NCBI GenBank assembly: GCA_031267815.1
Contig: JAIRYI010000065.1
Span: forward strand, 1 to 41,802
DNA length: 41,802 nucleotides
Direction of reading: 5' to 3'
Origin: Desulfarculales bacterium
GTDB taxonomy: Bacteria; Desulfobacterota; Desulfarculia; Desulfarculales; Desulfarculaceae
The notes under the pieces: generated by a model
What the model was told of the DNA's origin: nothing
What the model saw: the letters and a program-made list of their open reading frames with translations, nothing else
The model's database searches: none
Made by a program: the position numbers and the translations under genes
Shown here: piece after piece, positions 17,055-25,394 of the stretch
Numbering within the stretch: the stretch's first letter is position 1
Layout of the letters: the number at the start of each line of letters is the position of its first letter

Positions 17055-18269
17055 ATGAAAAGGCCGTTTATTTCCCGGCGCGTTATATCCCTGGCGGCTT
17101 CCATGCTGGCCTCTTTATTGGTGGGCATTGCCTATTCCTGGAGTGTGTATGTAAACCCGCTTGCCCTGCAGTATGGCTGGAGCGAGGCCCAGATTTCCCT
17201 GGCCTACACCGTTAATGTGACGGCCATGGCGCTGGCCCCGGTTCTCTGCGCTCCTTTACGGGCCCGCCTCAGCATCAGCGCCTACACTTTGGCCGGAGCG
17301 GCGGTCTATGGCGGAGGCATTGTGCTGAGCGGATTTATTTCCGGTTCAATATATGAATTATATTTATATTTTGGCGTAATGACAGGCTCGGGCATAGGGA
17401 TAGTCTATTTAAGCCTGGCCTCCTATGTGGTGCGCCTGTTTCCCGAACGCAAAGGTCTGGCGGCCGGCCTGTACACCGCCTGTTATGGCTGCGGGGCTTT
17501 GTTCTGGGCTCCTTTGGCTTCTCATTTTATCGCCGCGCACGGTATCAGCTGGGCTTTCCGCTGCCTGGGCATATTTTTCTTCCTGGCTCTGCTCCTGGTC
17601 ACCCGCTTTCTTCATGAGATTCCGGCGGAGGAAACAGAAGTTAACCGGGCCGGTCAGGCTCCGGTGAAATCCGGCCAGCGGGAATATTCGCCCCGGGATC
17701 TGGTCCTTTCCCCAACTTATTATGTTATTATAGTCATTTACGCGTGCGGGCTGAGCAGCGGCATGATGCTTATGTCGCTGGGATCGCCTATTATCCAGGG
17801 TTCGCTGGGCTATTCTCCGGAAAGCGCGGCCGTGCTTGTGGGCCTGTTTGCCCCGGCTCAGACCCTGGGCCGGCTGCTGTGGGGCTGGATATCCGATTCC
17901 TGGGGGCGCTGCAATGTCCTGGCTCTGGTGAGCCTGTTTTCCAGCCTGGGCGCTCTGCTTTTAGCCCTGACGGAGAAAGAAATAATTTTTCTCATCGCTC
18001 TGTTTTCCATTCCCCTGTGCTACGGCGCTTATGCCTCCTTGCTCTCGCCTCTGGCGGTGGAGACTTTTGGGGTCAGGCATTTTGCCATGAATTATAACCT
18101 GCTCTTTCTCTCCTTCGCTCTGGCCGCCCTGATGGGGCCGCAAGTCGCCGCTTATGTAAAATCATCTTTCGGCGGTTATCAGGGCGCTTTTGCCGGGGTC
18201 GCGCTTTTTTCCGCCCTTGCTTTTATTTTCACCCTGATTCTGCGCCGGCGGCGGGCCGGGGCAAGCTGA
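17055..18269 (+). CDS. OFA-type MFS transporter (oxalate/formate or monocarboxylate antiporter-like)
   Basis: 404 residues with about twelve membrane segments and a central charged loop (near 195-215). The N-terminal GIAYSWSVYVNPL and GWSEAQISLAYTVN stretches are characteristic of the OFA subfamily (oxalate:formate antiporter and related lactate/monocarboxylate carriers). The inter-helix motif VVRLFPERKGLAAGLYTACYGCGA is also typical. An organic anion substrate is likely; which one cannot be told. The start has AAGGA 8 bases upstream. It stands alone, with a ~50-bp dispersed repeat 22 bases after its stop. Confidence 0.85.
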   Translation: MKRPFISRRVISLAASMLASLLVGIAYSWSVYVNPLALQYGWSEAQISLAYTVNVTAMALAPVLCAPLRARLSISAYTLAGAAVYGGGIVLSGFISGSIYELYLYFGVMTGSGIGIVYLSLASYVVRLFPERKGLAAGLYTACYGCGALFWAPLASHFIAAHGISWAFRCLGIFFFLALLLVTRFLHEIPAEETEVNRAGQAPVKSGQREYSPRDLVLSPTYYVIIVIYACGLSSGMMLMSLGSPIIQGSLGYSPESAAVLVGLFAPAQTLGRLLWGWISDSWGRCNVLALVSLFSSLGALLLALTEKEIIFLIALFSIPLCYGAYASLLSPLAVETFGVRHFAMNYNLLFLSFALAALMGPQVAAYVKSSFGGYQGAFAGVALFSALAFIFTLILRRRRAGAS

Positions 18270-18291
18270 AAACCGGCATCCTTTCTCTTTA

Positions 18292-18341
18292 GCGCAAATC
18301 CTGGCCGCGCTTCCTTAACACTTAAAGTGAACCCGCTCTAA
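18292..18341. repeat. Dispersed ~50-bp repeat, copy 1
   Basis: GCGCAAATCC, then 13 variable bases, then a 27-base core beginning TTAACACTTAAAGTGAAC and ending CGCTCTAA. The same layout occurs inverted at 41466-41515, with the core 26/27 identical and the spacer also 13 bases. The core contains the odd palindrome CACTTAAAGTG. In copy 2 it abuts the candidate Rpn-element terminus, so this may be a decayed element end. Confidence 0.7.
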
Positions 18342-18362
18342 ACCCCACCCGGGCCGCGGCTC

Positions 18363-18411
18363 TTGACATTAAAGAAGGCCTGTTTATTTTTTCTATAGAT
18401 TGAGGCCTCAA
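18363..18411 (+). promoter_or_regulatory. Promoter/operator region of the hsp20 operon
   Basis: A consensus -35 TTGACA sits at 18363-18368. The best -10, TATAGA at 18394-18399, is 25 bases away, too far for standard sigma-70, so the real -10 is uncertain. No sigma-32 CCCCAT box or CIRCE element is seen. The perfect 12-bp palindrome TTGAGGCCTCAA at 18400-18411 lies between promoter and gene and could be an operator or a leader stem. Confidence 0.4.
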
Positions 18412-18458
18412 GACTGATGATGGCCGTAGCAAACCAAAATATAAAAGGAGAGAAGAAG

Positions 18459-18884
18459 ATGTTTTTTAATAGAAGAATGTATCCCAGGATGCACAATCTT
18501 TTTCTGGAAACTCCTCATTGGCAGGAAGTAGGCCGCCTGCTGGAAGCGATGACCCAGGAGCAGCCCATGTTTCCCGCCTTGAAGCTGGTTGAGCAAAAAG
18601 ATCGTTTCGTTCTGGAAGCGCGCCTGCCGGGAGTGGAAAATGAGGATTTGCATGTCAGCGTTCAGGGTAAAACAGTATACCTGGAAGGCGAACGTAAAGC
18701 GCCGGAAACAAGCAACAGCCGCTATCACCGCCAGGAACGCGGTTTCGGCTCTTTCCGGCGGGCTTTGACTTTGCCTATGGACATTGACGCAAACGCGGTG
18801 CGGGCCAGCCGGGAAGACGGTATTTTACGTCTGGATCTGCCCAAAAATCAGGAAATGATGCCGCGCGCGATCAAAATAAATTAA
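18459..18884 (+). CDS. Hsp20/alpha-crystallin small heat-shock protein
   Basis: 141 residues. The start at 18459 has AAAGGAG 8 bases upstream; the frame continues 14 codons further up without support. The alpha-crystallin domain spans about 40-141 (KLVEQKDRFVLEARLPGVENEDLHV... ASREDGILRLDLPK), with the usual LPGV and ILRLDLPK landmarks. A basic/Met-rich N-terminus precedes it. It acts as an ATP-independent holdase for unfolding proteins. The second hsp20 gene follows after 14 bases, so the two are co-transcribed, a common arrangement in which the partners may form mixed oligomers. Confidence 0.9.
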   Translation: MFFNRRMYPRMHNLFLETPHWQEVGRLLEAMTQEQPMFPALKLVEQKDRFVLEARLPGVENEDLHVSVQGKTVYLEGERKAPETSNSRYHRQERGFGSFRRALTLPMDIDANAVRASREDGILRLDLPKNQEMMPRAIKIN

Positions 18885-18898
18885 AGGAGATCAAGCTG

Positions 18899-19288
18899 AT
18901 GAGTGAAACTTTACATAAAGCCGGTGAAGTTAGCGGCCTGGCGGAGCAGGTCAGCTCCTTGCCGCTTTTGACTCCGCTGGTGGATATATCGGAAAATGAA
19001 AAAGAACTGATTTTGACGGCGGATTTGCCGGGAGTAAAGGAAGAAGACCTTAACCTTAAGCTGGAAAATGATATTCTAACCCTGGAAGGGGTTTTCAACC
19101 CTGACGAAAACGAAGGAGATCTGCTTTTGCGGGAGTTTGGCGGCGGCCGCTACTATCGCCAGTTCACCCTGGGCCAGAGCATAGACCGGGCGGCCATTGT
19201 GGCCACCCTCAAAGGCGGAGAACTGGTCCTCACCTTGCCCAAAGCCCAAGCCGCCCAACCGCGCCGGATCAGCGTGACCGGCGCTTAA
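18899..19288 (+). CDS. Second Hsp20/alpha-crystallin small heat-shock protein
   Basis: 129 residues, with AAAGGAG 9 bases before the ATG. The alpha-crystallin domain runs from about 25 (VDISENEKELILTADLPGVKEEDLNLKLENDILTLEG) to the end, with the strand-forming LKGGELVLTLPK. Its N-terminal arm is shorter than in the preceding paralogue, and the two are clearly diverged rather than a recent duplication. It is the second gene of the operon; a 13-bp hairpin lies 47 bases downstream. Confidence 0.9.
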   Translation: MSETLHKAGEVSGLAEQVSSLPLLTPLVDISENEKELILTADLPGVKEEDLNLKLENDILTLEGVFNPDENEGDLLLREFGGGRYYRQFTLGQSIDRAAIVATLKGGELVLTLPKAQAAQPRRISVTGA

Positions 19289-19334
19289 GTTCAAATTAGC
19301 GCCCGCTTGATTAAAAAACGTGTTTTCGGACCAA

Positions 19335-19363
19335 GCGCCAGAAATACTTCGTATTTCTGGCGC
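19335..19363 (+). terminator. Hairpin after the hsp20 operon
   Basis: A perfect 13-bp stem GCGCCAGAAATAC/GTATTTCTGGCGC with a 3-base loop, but no U-tract after it. A second perfect hairpin, TGCAAATTGCC/GGCAATTTGCA, lies at 19417-19444 in the leader of the Fur-family gene. Confidence 0.45.
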
Positions 19364-19480
19364 GGCATCTTGCCGCCCAATTCCAGTTCCCGATAAAATT
19401 ATAAAACTTTTTATTCTGCAAATTGCCATGGAAGGCAATTTGCAACAGGTCTCAACTTGACAGAATGCGGGTTGGACTTT

Positions 19481-19495
19481 ACTTTTATTATAAGT
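19481..19495. promoter_or_regulatory. Candidate Fur/PerR operator upstream of the Fur-family gene
   Basis: ACTTTTATTATAAGT is a 7-1-7 inverted repeat with 12 of 14 arm positions symmetric, resembling a PerR box. It overlaps the -10-like TATTAT (19486-19491), 29 bases before the start codon, as expected for autoregulation. Confidence 0.45.
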
Positions 19496-19523
19496 CTGTT
19501 CTTTACTGGAACGAGGGATTGAT

Positions 19524-19964
19524 TTGCCATCGGAATTGGCCATATTAAGGCAATATATCAGCGATAACCGCATGCGCTACACCCCGGAGCGGGAGGCTAT
19601 TGTCAACGAGATATTTTCCCGCCACGATCATTTCAACGTGGAGGATCTTTATCAGCGCCTGCGCGGGCATAATCTGCCCATATCCCGGGCCTCGGTCTAC
19701 CGCACCATTCCCCTCTTGCTGGAAGCCGGGCTGATTAACCAGGTATTCCAGGAAAACGGCCAGACTTATTATGAGCATATTTACGGGCACGAACGCCACT
19801 GTCATTTGCGTTGCCTGTCCTGCGGCCGGATCGAGGAATTTATGGAACCGGCCTTGAGCGAGGTAGCCCGGCGTCTGGGCCGGCAGACCGGTTTTTCGGT
19901 GGGAGGGATCAATCTGGAGATGACCGGCCTGTGCCCCATCTGCCGGAAAAAAGACGGAAAATAA
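19524..19964 (+). CDS. Fur/PerR family metal-dependent transcription regulator
   Basis: 146 residues starting at TTG 19524, with GAGGGA about 6 bases upstream; the next ATG would cut into the DNA-binding domain. The winged helix covers about 15-85, with recognition helix ISRASVYRTIPLLLEAGLI. The structural zinc site is complete: C97-x2-C100 and C137-x2-C140. A HIYGHERHCH cluster (85-94) supplies the regulatory metal ligands. PerR or Fur cannot be separated from sequence alone. The PerR-like operator just upstream and the neighbouring stress chaperones lean toward peroxide sensing. A bidirectional terminator separates it from flgE. Confidence 0.88.
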   Translation: MPSELAILRQYISDNRMRYTPEREAIVNEIFSRHDHFNVEDLYQRLRGHNLPISRASVYRTIPLLLEAGLINQVFQENGQTYYEHIYGHERHCHLRCLSCGRIEEFMEPALSEVARRLGRQTGFSVGGINLEMTGLCPICRKKDGK

Positions 19965-20009
19965 TCCGTCCGCCGGGAAACCGGCAATTGGGCTGCTCAA
20001 AATTTGAAA

Positions 20010-20035
20010 CGGCGGAAAGCTTTTGCCTTCCGCCG
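20010..20035. terminator. Bidirectional intrinsic terminator between the Fur-family gene and flgE
   Basis: Stem CGGCGGAA/TTCCGCCG with a 10-base loop. On the plus strand CTTTCTTG follows; on the minus strand TTTCAAATTTTG follows. It serves both convergent genes. Confidence 0.65.
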
Positions 20036-20055
20036 CTTTCTTGATTATGTTAAAG

Positions 20056-22410
20056 TTAACGCTTGAGCTGGATAAGTTCCTGCAAAAGCTGGTCGGTGGT
20101 CTGGATGGTTTTGCTGTTGGCCTGGAAGGCGCGCTGGAAATTGATCATATTGACCATTTCCGTGGCCAGGTCCACGTTGGATTTTTCCAGCGCCCCGGAC
20201 TGCACCTTGCCCAGGTTGCCCTGGCCGGGCCGGCCCCATATTTCCGGGCCGCTGGCCAGGGTCACGCTCCACAGATTTTCCCCTTCCCTCTTCAATTTTT
20301 CCGGGGTGGAAACATTAAACAGGATCACCGATCCCAGGAGCTTGACCGTGCCGTTGCTGAAATTGCCGGAAATAAGCCCATCCTTGCCGATGTCAATGCT
20401 TTCCAGAGTGCCCCGGGGAGCGCCGTCCTGATAAATATAGAAATTATCGCTGCTCCCGGCCGACTGGGTGGTGGGGGAATTGATATTGGGAATATAATCC
20501 AGCATGATTTCCTGGGGTTCATGGGAACCGTCTTCCCCCAGCCAGCCAAAGCTCATCATGCGCACCCCTTTGCGGGCCGGCCCGGTTTCATCGGCATTGG
20601 TGGAAAAAGGCACTTCCATATCCATGGCAAAACTGCTCTTTTGCATGGTAAAGCCGCCGTTGGCAATGGTGTTGCCCGGATCCACGTTGAGTACCGCGGT
20701 GGCCCCCTGGTCCATGCGCTGAAACTGGAAAACGCCTTGGGCGTCCTGGGATATCTGGATATTGGTGGCCGGAGTATAGCCCCCCTCCACATTGGGAGTG
20801 CCGATTAAACCGGCGCCGGCGCTTATGTCGATTTTGGCGTTAGAATTAGCGCCGTCAGGAATGGCCTCAATATAGACAGTGTCGCCGTAAGCGGTGAAGG
20901 CGTAATTACCGACCAAACCGGGGTCTGCGTTAAGATAGGCGGCCAGAGCCGCGGCGGTAACGGGGCCGGCAGGCAAAGTCACAGGGATGATCGTGCCGGT
21001 GCTGGTGGTGAAATTGATGGTGCCGCCCCCGGTGGTCGTGCCGCTGGGCAGGACCAGAGCCCCCCGGGCCTTGGTCAGGGCGCTGCCCGTGCCTCCTCCG
21101 GCATTGACCGCGCTGATAAAATCGCTGGAACTGACCCCGGTGGCGCTTAAATCGCCGGGGGCCGGGCCGTTGGTGAAATTAACCCCGGCGGTGGTGTTGC
21201 CGGAAGTGGAGAGAACAAGATTGCCGCTGGCGTCAACTTTGCAGAATACCCCGTTATTGGCCGCGGTCAAGTTAATGGCCGCGGCCAGTTGGGCGGCGCT
21301 GTTCATGGTAGTAGCGTCATAGGCGTAAGCGACCCCGTTGATGCTGATGATATCGCCCGCGCTCCAATTGGCCAGGTCAATGGTGAGGCTGGTGCGGAAA
21401 GTAAGGTTGGCGCCGGAAGCATTATTGACGTCGGTGTTGTAGGTAAAAGTCTCGCCGGCCCGGTTGCTGAGTTCATTGCCCAAGGTGGGCAGGGCTTTGG
21501 TGGTTTTGTAGGCGTCGCCGGCCGCGGGCAGGCCGGTGGTATTGCCGGTCAGGTGGCCGTAGTCATCAAAATGCAGATAAAAAGTGCCGGTGTAGCCGGG
21601 GGAGAAATTGCTCTGAGTATAGGTGTCGCCCACTTTTTCCATAACCACCGCTTTCCACACCCGGGTGGTGCCGGCAATCTGGGGCCCGGTGTAACTGTCC
21701 GGAGTCAGGCGCTGATAGAAAACCACCAGGTCATGGGCCACCCCCAGGGTGTCATAAGTGCGCACCGAACTCATATGGTTGTAGCTGTTGGAATCAGTGG
21801 GGTCCACCGGCTGGCTGGGCGCGTGATAGCGCTCGTCCTCGGCGTTCAAGTTTAAAGTCAGATCCACTTCGGTGGTGCGGATGGCGTCCACCTGCTGGGT
21901 CAGAAGGCGCAGGTCTTCCGGGAACAGATTGAGATTGCCCCGGATATCCACATTATAGCCCTGCAGGCGCAAGCCCATGGGATTGACTAGATAGCCTTCG
22001 GGATCCACAATGAACTGTCCGGCCCGGGTGTAGTAGGAGGCCCCGGTATTCATGTTGAGGGGTTTGCCGTTGACGTCATACTGGGCCTGGCCGGTAAAAG
22101 TGCTCATGGTCACAGGATCGCGCACCTTGAAAAAGCCGGAGCCGCTGATAGCCAGGTCGGTTGGCACCTCAGTGCTTTCAAAAGAACCCTGCAGCATCAT
22201 CTGCTGCACATTCAAAATCCGCGAACCCACTCCCACCTGATCCACCACTGAGCCGCCCACCGTGAGAGAGCGCACCATGATATCGCCGAAATTGGCGCGG
22301 CTGGACTTGAACCCCATGGTGCTGACATTGGCGATGTTGTCGGCAACCACGCTTAAAGCCTTGCCGTGGGAATTGAGTCCGGATACTCCGGCGTCCATAC
22401 TGTTTAACAT
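20056..22410 (-). CDS. flgE: Flagellar hook protein
   Basis: 784 residues, well above the roughly 400 of enteric FlgE. The N-terminal rod/hook motif (GVSGLNSHGKALSVVADNIANVSTMGFKSSRANF) and the C-terminal one (EMVNMINFQRAFQANSKTIQTTDQLLQELIQLKR) are intact. The middle (about 240-600) is a Thr/Ala/Gly-rich expansion of the surface-exposed D2/D3 domains. The FlgE-D2 region with SPGYTGTFYLHFDDYGHLTG is recognisable. It assembles into the extracellular hook. It is the last gene of the fliK-flgD-flgE operon. Upstream GGAAAGGAA gives the ribosome binding site. Confidence 0.95.
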   Translation of the reverse strand: MLNSMDAGVSGLNSHGKALSVVADNIANVSTMGFKSSRANFGDIMVRSLTVGGSVVDQVGVGSRILNVQQMMLQGSFESTEVPTDLAISGSGFFKVRDPVTMSTFTGQAQYDVNGKPLNMNTGASYYTRAGQFIVDPEGYLVNPMGLRLQGYNVDIRGNLNLFPEDLRLLTQQVDAIRTTEVDLTLNLNAEDERYHAPSQPVDPTDSNSYNHMSSVRTYDTLGVAHDLVVFYQRLTPDSYTGPQIAGTTRVWKAVVMEKVGDTYTQSNFSPGYTGTFYLHFDDYGHLTGNTTGLPAAGDAYKTTKALPTLGNELSNRAGETFTYNTDVNNASGANLTFRTSLTIDLANWSAGDIISINGVAYAYDATTMNSAAQLAAAINLTAANNGVFCKVDASGNLVLSTSGNTTAGVNFTNGPAPGDLSATGVSSSDFISAVNAGGGTGSALTKARGALVLPSGTTTGGGTINFTTSTGTIIPVTLPAGPVTAAALAAYLNADPGLVGNYAFTAYGDTVYIEAIPDGANSNAKIDISAGAGLIGTPNVEGGYTPATNIQISQDAQGVFQFQRMDQGATAVLNVDPGNTIANGGFTMQKSSFAMDMEVPFSTNADETGPARKGVRMMSFGWLGEDGSHEPQEIMLDYIPNINSPTTQSAGSSDNFYIYQDGAPRGTLESIDIGKDGLISGNFSNGTVKLLGSVILFNVSTPEKLKREGENLWSVTLASGPEIWGRPGQGNLGKVQSGALEKSNVDLATEMVNMINFQRAFQANSKTIQTTDQLLQELIQLKR

Positions 22411-22492
22411 AATTTGTATTCCTTTCCTTCATGCCCGGGGCTTAAAGCGCCCGCTTTAATCATTTTATTTTAAAGGACCCGATCCGCTCTTT

Positions 22493-23248
22493 TTAAATCT
22501 CATCGCCACTGTCATCGGAAGTTCCGGAAGCGGCGTCCTCCTGGCTATAACCAACGTCCACCACCCTGGCCAGGCGCACATTTATTACCTTGCTGATTTC
22601 AACAGCCGCGTCGCCCAAAAGCAGATAGTCTTTGCCATTGGCGCTTTCGTAACCGGTAACGATGCCGGTTACCTGTTGATTTTTAACAGAAATAGAGGAT
22701 CCATTGGCGTCATAGGCGTAAAGGCTGACTTTATAGGCCCCGTCGGCCAGCAGTTTGCCGTCGTCGCTGAGGCCATCCCAGGTGACTTCATGAGTAATAT
22801 CCTGGGCTTTAAGACCCAGATCCCGGTTGGCGACCACCTGGCCGTTGGGATCGGTTATGCGCATGTACACATAGGCCGGACTGTCCACGTTAAAGAGAAC
22901 CGAATTGCTGTAACCGCCGATCAGGGGCATGGTTCCGCCGCTCACCGTCACTTCCCGGCCCAGATAGCTTAAAGCCTGGGTTTTGGCATAGGCTTCTTCC
23001 AGGCGGCCGAAACCGGCCAGACTGTCGGCAATTAAAGTCAGTTTCTCCAGGCTGCTGAACTGGGCCAGCTGGGCGGTAAAATCAGTGTTGTCCATGGGAT
23101 CCAGGGGGTTCTGATTGGTCATCTGAGCCAGAAACATTTTCATGAAAGCGTCCTGGCCCATGCCGGTTTCCGTGCCGGTGTCTTTTATCGTGGTTTCGGT
23201 CTCGGTGTATAATACATGGGTATTGTTGCCTAAAGCGTCTACAGCCAT
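22493..23248 (-). CDS. flgD: Flagellar hook assembly scaffolding protein
   Basis: 251 residues. The N-terminal FlgD signature, MGQDAFMKMFLAQMTNQNPL followed by DPMDNTDFTAQLAQFSSLE, lies at about 30-68. A FlgD Ig/Tudor-like domain follows, with the PNGQVVANRDLG and WDGLSDDGKLLADGAYKV motifs. The Ser/Asp-rich tail is probably disordered. It caps the growing hook during FlgE polymerisation and is then lost. The start has GGAG 9 bases upstream. It sits 21 bases after fliK and 82 bases before flgE; the latter gap holds a small TTAAAGCG/CGCTTTAA hairpin (22442-22459). Confidence 0.95.
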   Translation of the reverse strand: MAVDALGNNTHVLYTETETTIKDTGTETGMGQDAFMKMFLAQMTNQNPLDPMDNTDFTAQLAQFSSLEKLTLIADSLAGFGRLEEAYAKTQALSYLGREVTVSGGTMPLIGGYSNSVLFNVDSPAYVYMRITDPNGQVVANRDLGLKAQDITHEVTWDGLSDDGKLLADGAYKVSLYAYDANGSSISVKNQQVTGIVTGYESANGKDYLLLGDAAVEISKVINVRLARVVDVGYSQEDAASGTSDDSGDEI

Positions 23249-23269
23249 TTTTTATTTCTCCTTGAATCT

Positions 23270-24952
23270 TCAGGCCCGCACGTTCACCCGGCCGTTCATG
23301 GCCGCCGCTGAGGGTACGGGGGAATTATTTTCATCAGGATGGGATTGCCGCTCCTGTCTCTGGCGGCGCTGCCGGTCAGGGCTGGCGAAGGTCTGTTCCT
23401 GGCGGCGCTGGGCGTCGGGTTGAACGCTGATTTCAATCTGCTGCACTTTGACGCCTTGGGCGGCCAGATGCTGTTTTAAAGCGTCCATGCCCGCCTCCAG
23501 GGCTTTTTGGGCGGCCACGCTTTCCGTCACCAGGCTGGCCTTGACCGCTCCGTCCTTAACCGCCAGTTCCATGCTGATTTCACCCAGGCTGGGCGGTTTT
23601 AAAGACAGGCGCAGGCTGTCCAGATGGCGGACGGCCATCTGCCCCAGGCTGAAGGCCACCTGCCTCACCACATAAGCGGGCAGGACGCTGCTTCCTCCCC
23701 CCGCCTGCACGGCATTGCCTTTGGCCACGCTTTCCACGCCTCCGGCCCCGGCCAGAATCTTTCCCGCCGCCGGGAGCGGCTTGGCCCCGTTTTGATTTTT
23801 CTCCTGATTTTTCTCCTGACCGGAAAAATCGCCGTCGCTTGAGCCGGCGGCCCGGCCCGTTTTCAGGGCCGATTGCTCCACCGGGTCAGAGAGCGAAAAT
23901 CTCTCTGTCCGCAAGCTCTCCTCACTCCCGCCGGAATCAGCCTTGCGGGACGAGCTGGCCTGAATTTCACTCACAGGGGAATTTTCCCCTACCTGATTTT
24001 CTATATATTGTTGACTGTTGATCACCTGGGCGCGCAGACGCGCCCCCTCGCCGGCGGCTGTATCCCGGCTTTCCCCTCCGCCGCCTTGGAGCATAATCTC
24101 CCGCAGCTGCTGGGCCAGATGCTGATCCTGTTTCCGGGCCGCGTATTCCAGCATGAGAAACACAGACTTGGCGTTCACTCCCGGCGCCGCTTCCTGGCCG
24201 CCGCTGAGCAGGGCTTCTATTTCCCCTTTTTCCAGACCCAGTTTGCCCAGCAGGTTCTGCAGGCGGCCCGCCGCCGCCGGGCTCAGTTCGGTTTGATTTT
24301 CTCGGGCCTGCGCCAAAAGTCCGCCTATGTCGCGCAGCAGTAATTTATCGCCGTACTTCCCGGCCCCGGCCAGATAATTGTCAATATCAGAGGGGCTGAC
24401 CCCCAGATCCTGCATTACCTGAATAAACAGGGGCCGGTCGGAAGCTTCCAGAGTGAAAGCGGCCCCCCCCTGGGGCGGGGCATTGATGACAAGCGCGGCC
24501 AAGGTATCCAAATTAAGGCGGTTATCCTGTTCCAGACTCAGCTTCAGCATTTCTGAGGCCTCGGCCTGACTGTACCCGCTGTTTAAAAGCAATTCCTCCA
24601 GCCGGGCTAAACCGTCAGAACCCAACTCTATCCGGCCCAGCTCTTTTTTCCCCAGCTGGTCAAAAAATTCCACCAATTGACTGACAGAATCAGGTTCGTC
24701 CGCCGGGCCGGTTTTCCTGTCCCGCTCCTGGCCGGCCCTGACAGTTTCCTGAGCCGTCCGGGATACAAAGCCCTGTTCTCTGCCGGCGCCGGCCGCAAAG
24801 CGGCTTTTAGCGCCGTCATCCCGGCGGATTCGCTCCAGCATCTGGCTGAAATCATCGCGCGAACCGGCCTGAGATATGGCTCCCAGTTTATCCGCCAAGC
24901 TGAAATTCTGTTCTTCCATTGCTAAACTGCCTGCTATGGCGGACAAGGCCAT
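23270..24952 (-). CDS. fliK: Flagellar hook-length control protein
   Basis: 560 residues, the molecular ruler that switches export from hook to filament subunits. The conserved C-terminal domain lies at about 430-500, with the LRLSLKPPSLGEISMELAVK core and following amphipathic helices. The rest is a low-conservation, Gln/Glu/Ser-rich linker with a short internal repeat (QEKNQEKN, coded by a 12-bp tandem repeat near 23791-23815). The tail is Gln/Arg-rich. It is the first gene of the operon. AGGAGG stands 7 bases before the ATG, and a near-perfect sigma-54 promoter lies 46-61 bases upstream. Confidence 0.88.
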   Translation of the reverse strand: MALSAIAGSLAMEEQNFSLADKLGAISQAGSRDDFSQMLERIRRDDGAKSRFAAGAGREQGFVSRTAQETVRAGQERDRKTGPADEPDSVSQLVEFFDQLGKKELGRIELGSDGLARLEELLLNSGYSQAEASEMLKLSLEQDNRLNLDTLAALVINAPPQGGAAFTLEASDRPLFIQVMQDLGVSPSDIDNYLAGAGKYGDKLLLRDIGGLLAQARENQTELSPAAAGRLQNLLGKLGLEKGEIEALLSGGQEAAPGVNAKSVFLMLEYAARKQDQHLAQQLREIMLQGGGGESRDTAAGEGARLRAQVINSQQYIENQVGENSPVSEIQASSSRKADSGGSEESLRTERFSLSDPVEQSALKTGRAAGSSDGDFSGQEKNQEKNQNGAKPLPAAGKILAGAGGVESVAKGNAVQAGGGSSVLPAYVVRQVAFSLGQMAVRHLDSLRLSLKPPSLGEISMELAVKDGAVKASLVTESVAAQKALEAGMDALKQHLAAQGVKVQQIEISVQPDAQRRQEQTFASPDRQRRQRQERQSHPDENNSPVPSAAAMNGRVNVRA

Positions 24953-24997
24953 TGTGACGCCTCCTTAGAGAGTAAAAATCTTTATGGCCTTAAGGAT

Positions 24998-25013
24998 AGC
25001 AAAGGTTGTGCCA
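24998..25013 (-). promoter_or_regulatory. Sigma-54 (RpoN) promoter of the fliK-flgD-flgE operon
   Basis: On the minus strand TGGCAC-AACCT-TTGCT matches the -24/-12 consensus TGGCAC-N5-TTGCW exactly. The predicted start site is near 24987, about 35 bases before the fliK ATG. Sigma-54 control of hook genes is common in polar-flagellated bacteria and implies an FlrC/FlgR-type activator elsewhere. Confidence 0.85.
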
Positions 25014-25394
25014 TTTACTCTGATTAATATAATATGCTTTTTTTATTGATATTTTAAAAAATGAACCCGCTGTTTCTGGCGGGAACAGGTCAAAGCCTGC
25101 CCCTTGCGGGCAGGCTGGGGCGGTGAGGAAAGGATTTTTTTTCCGCACCTGCTTACCATGTTCGCCCCCGCCGTCGCCTGGCAAGCCCAAGGCTCACTGG
25201 GAGGCTTGCCGGTGGACGAGGCGATACAGCTCAGGGACTGGAGGGGACTGGTTGATCCAGAAAGAAGCCTGACGGGAGAGGGTGAGCGAAATAAGGGAAC
25301 TGTATGGTGGCTCTGTGTGAGCTACACGCATATATGTGTCAAATTGACCTATCGCGCGCTGGCTCATTCCCCATGTCTCATAAGAAAACCCTAA
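25014..25394. other. Gene-poor interval upstream of fliK
   Basis: No gene I can support. It holds an AT-rich stretch (25021-25060) where an activator or IHF could bind for the sigma-54 promoter. Small inverted repeats follow: AGCCTGCCC/GGGCAGGCT near 25095 and GGCAAGCC/GGCTTGCC at 25180-25210. A plus-strand frame at 25104-25394 has no ribosome binding site or recognisable family. The base composition looks unlike the neighbouring genes, so eroded foreign DNA is possible. Confidence 0.35.

Noticed and set aside
25104-25394. Plus-strand 96-residue frame upstream of tRNA-Asn
   Set aside because: No ribosome binding site, low-complexity start and no recognisable domain. Described only as part of a gene-poor interval.
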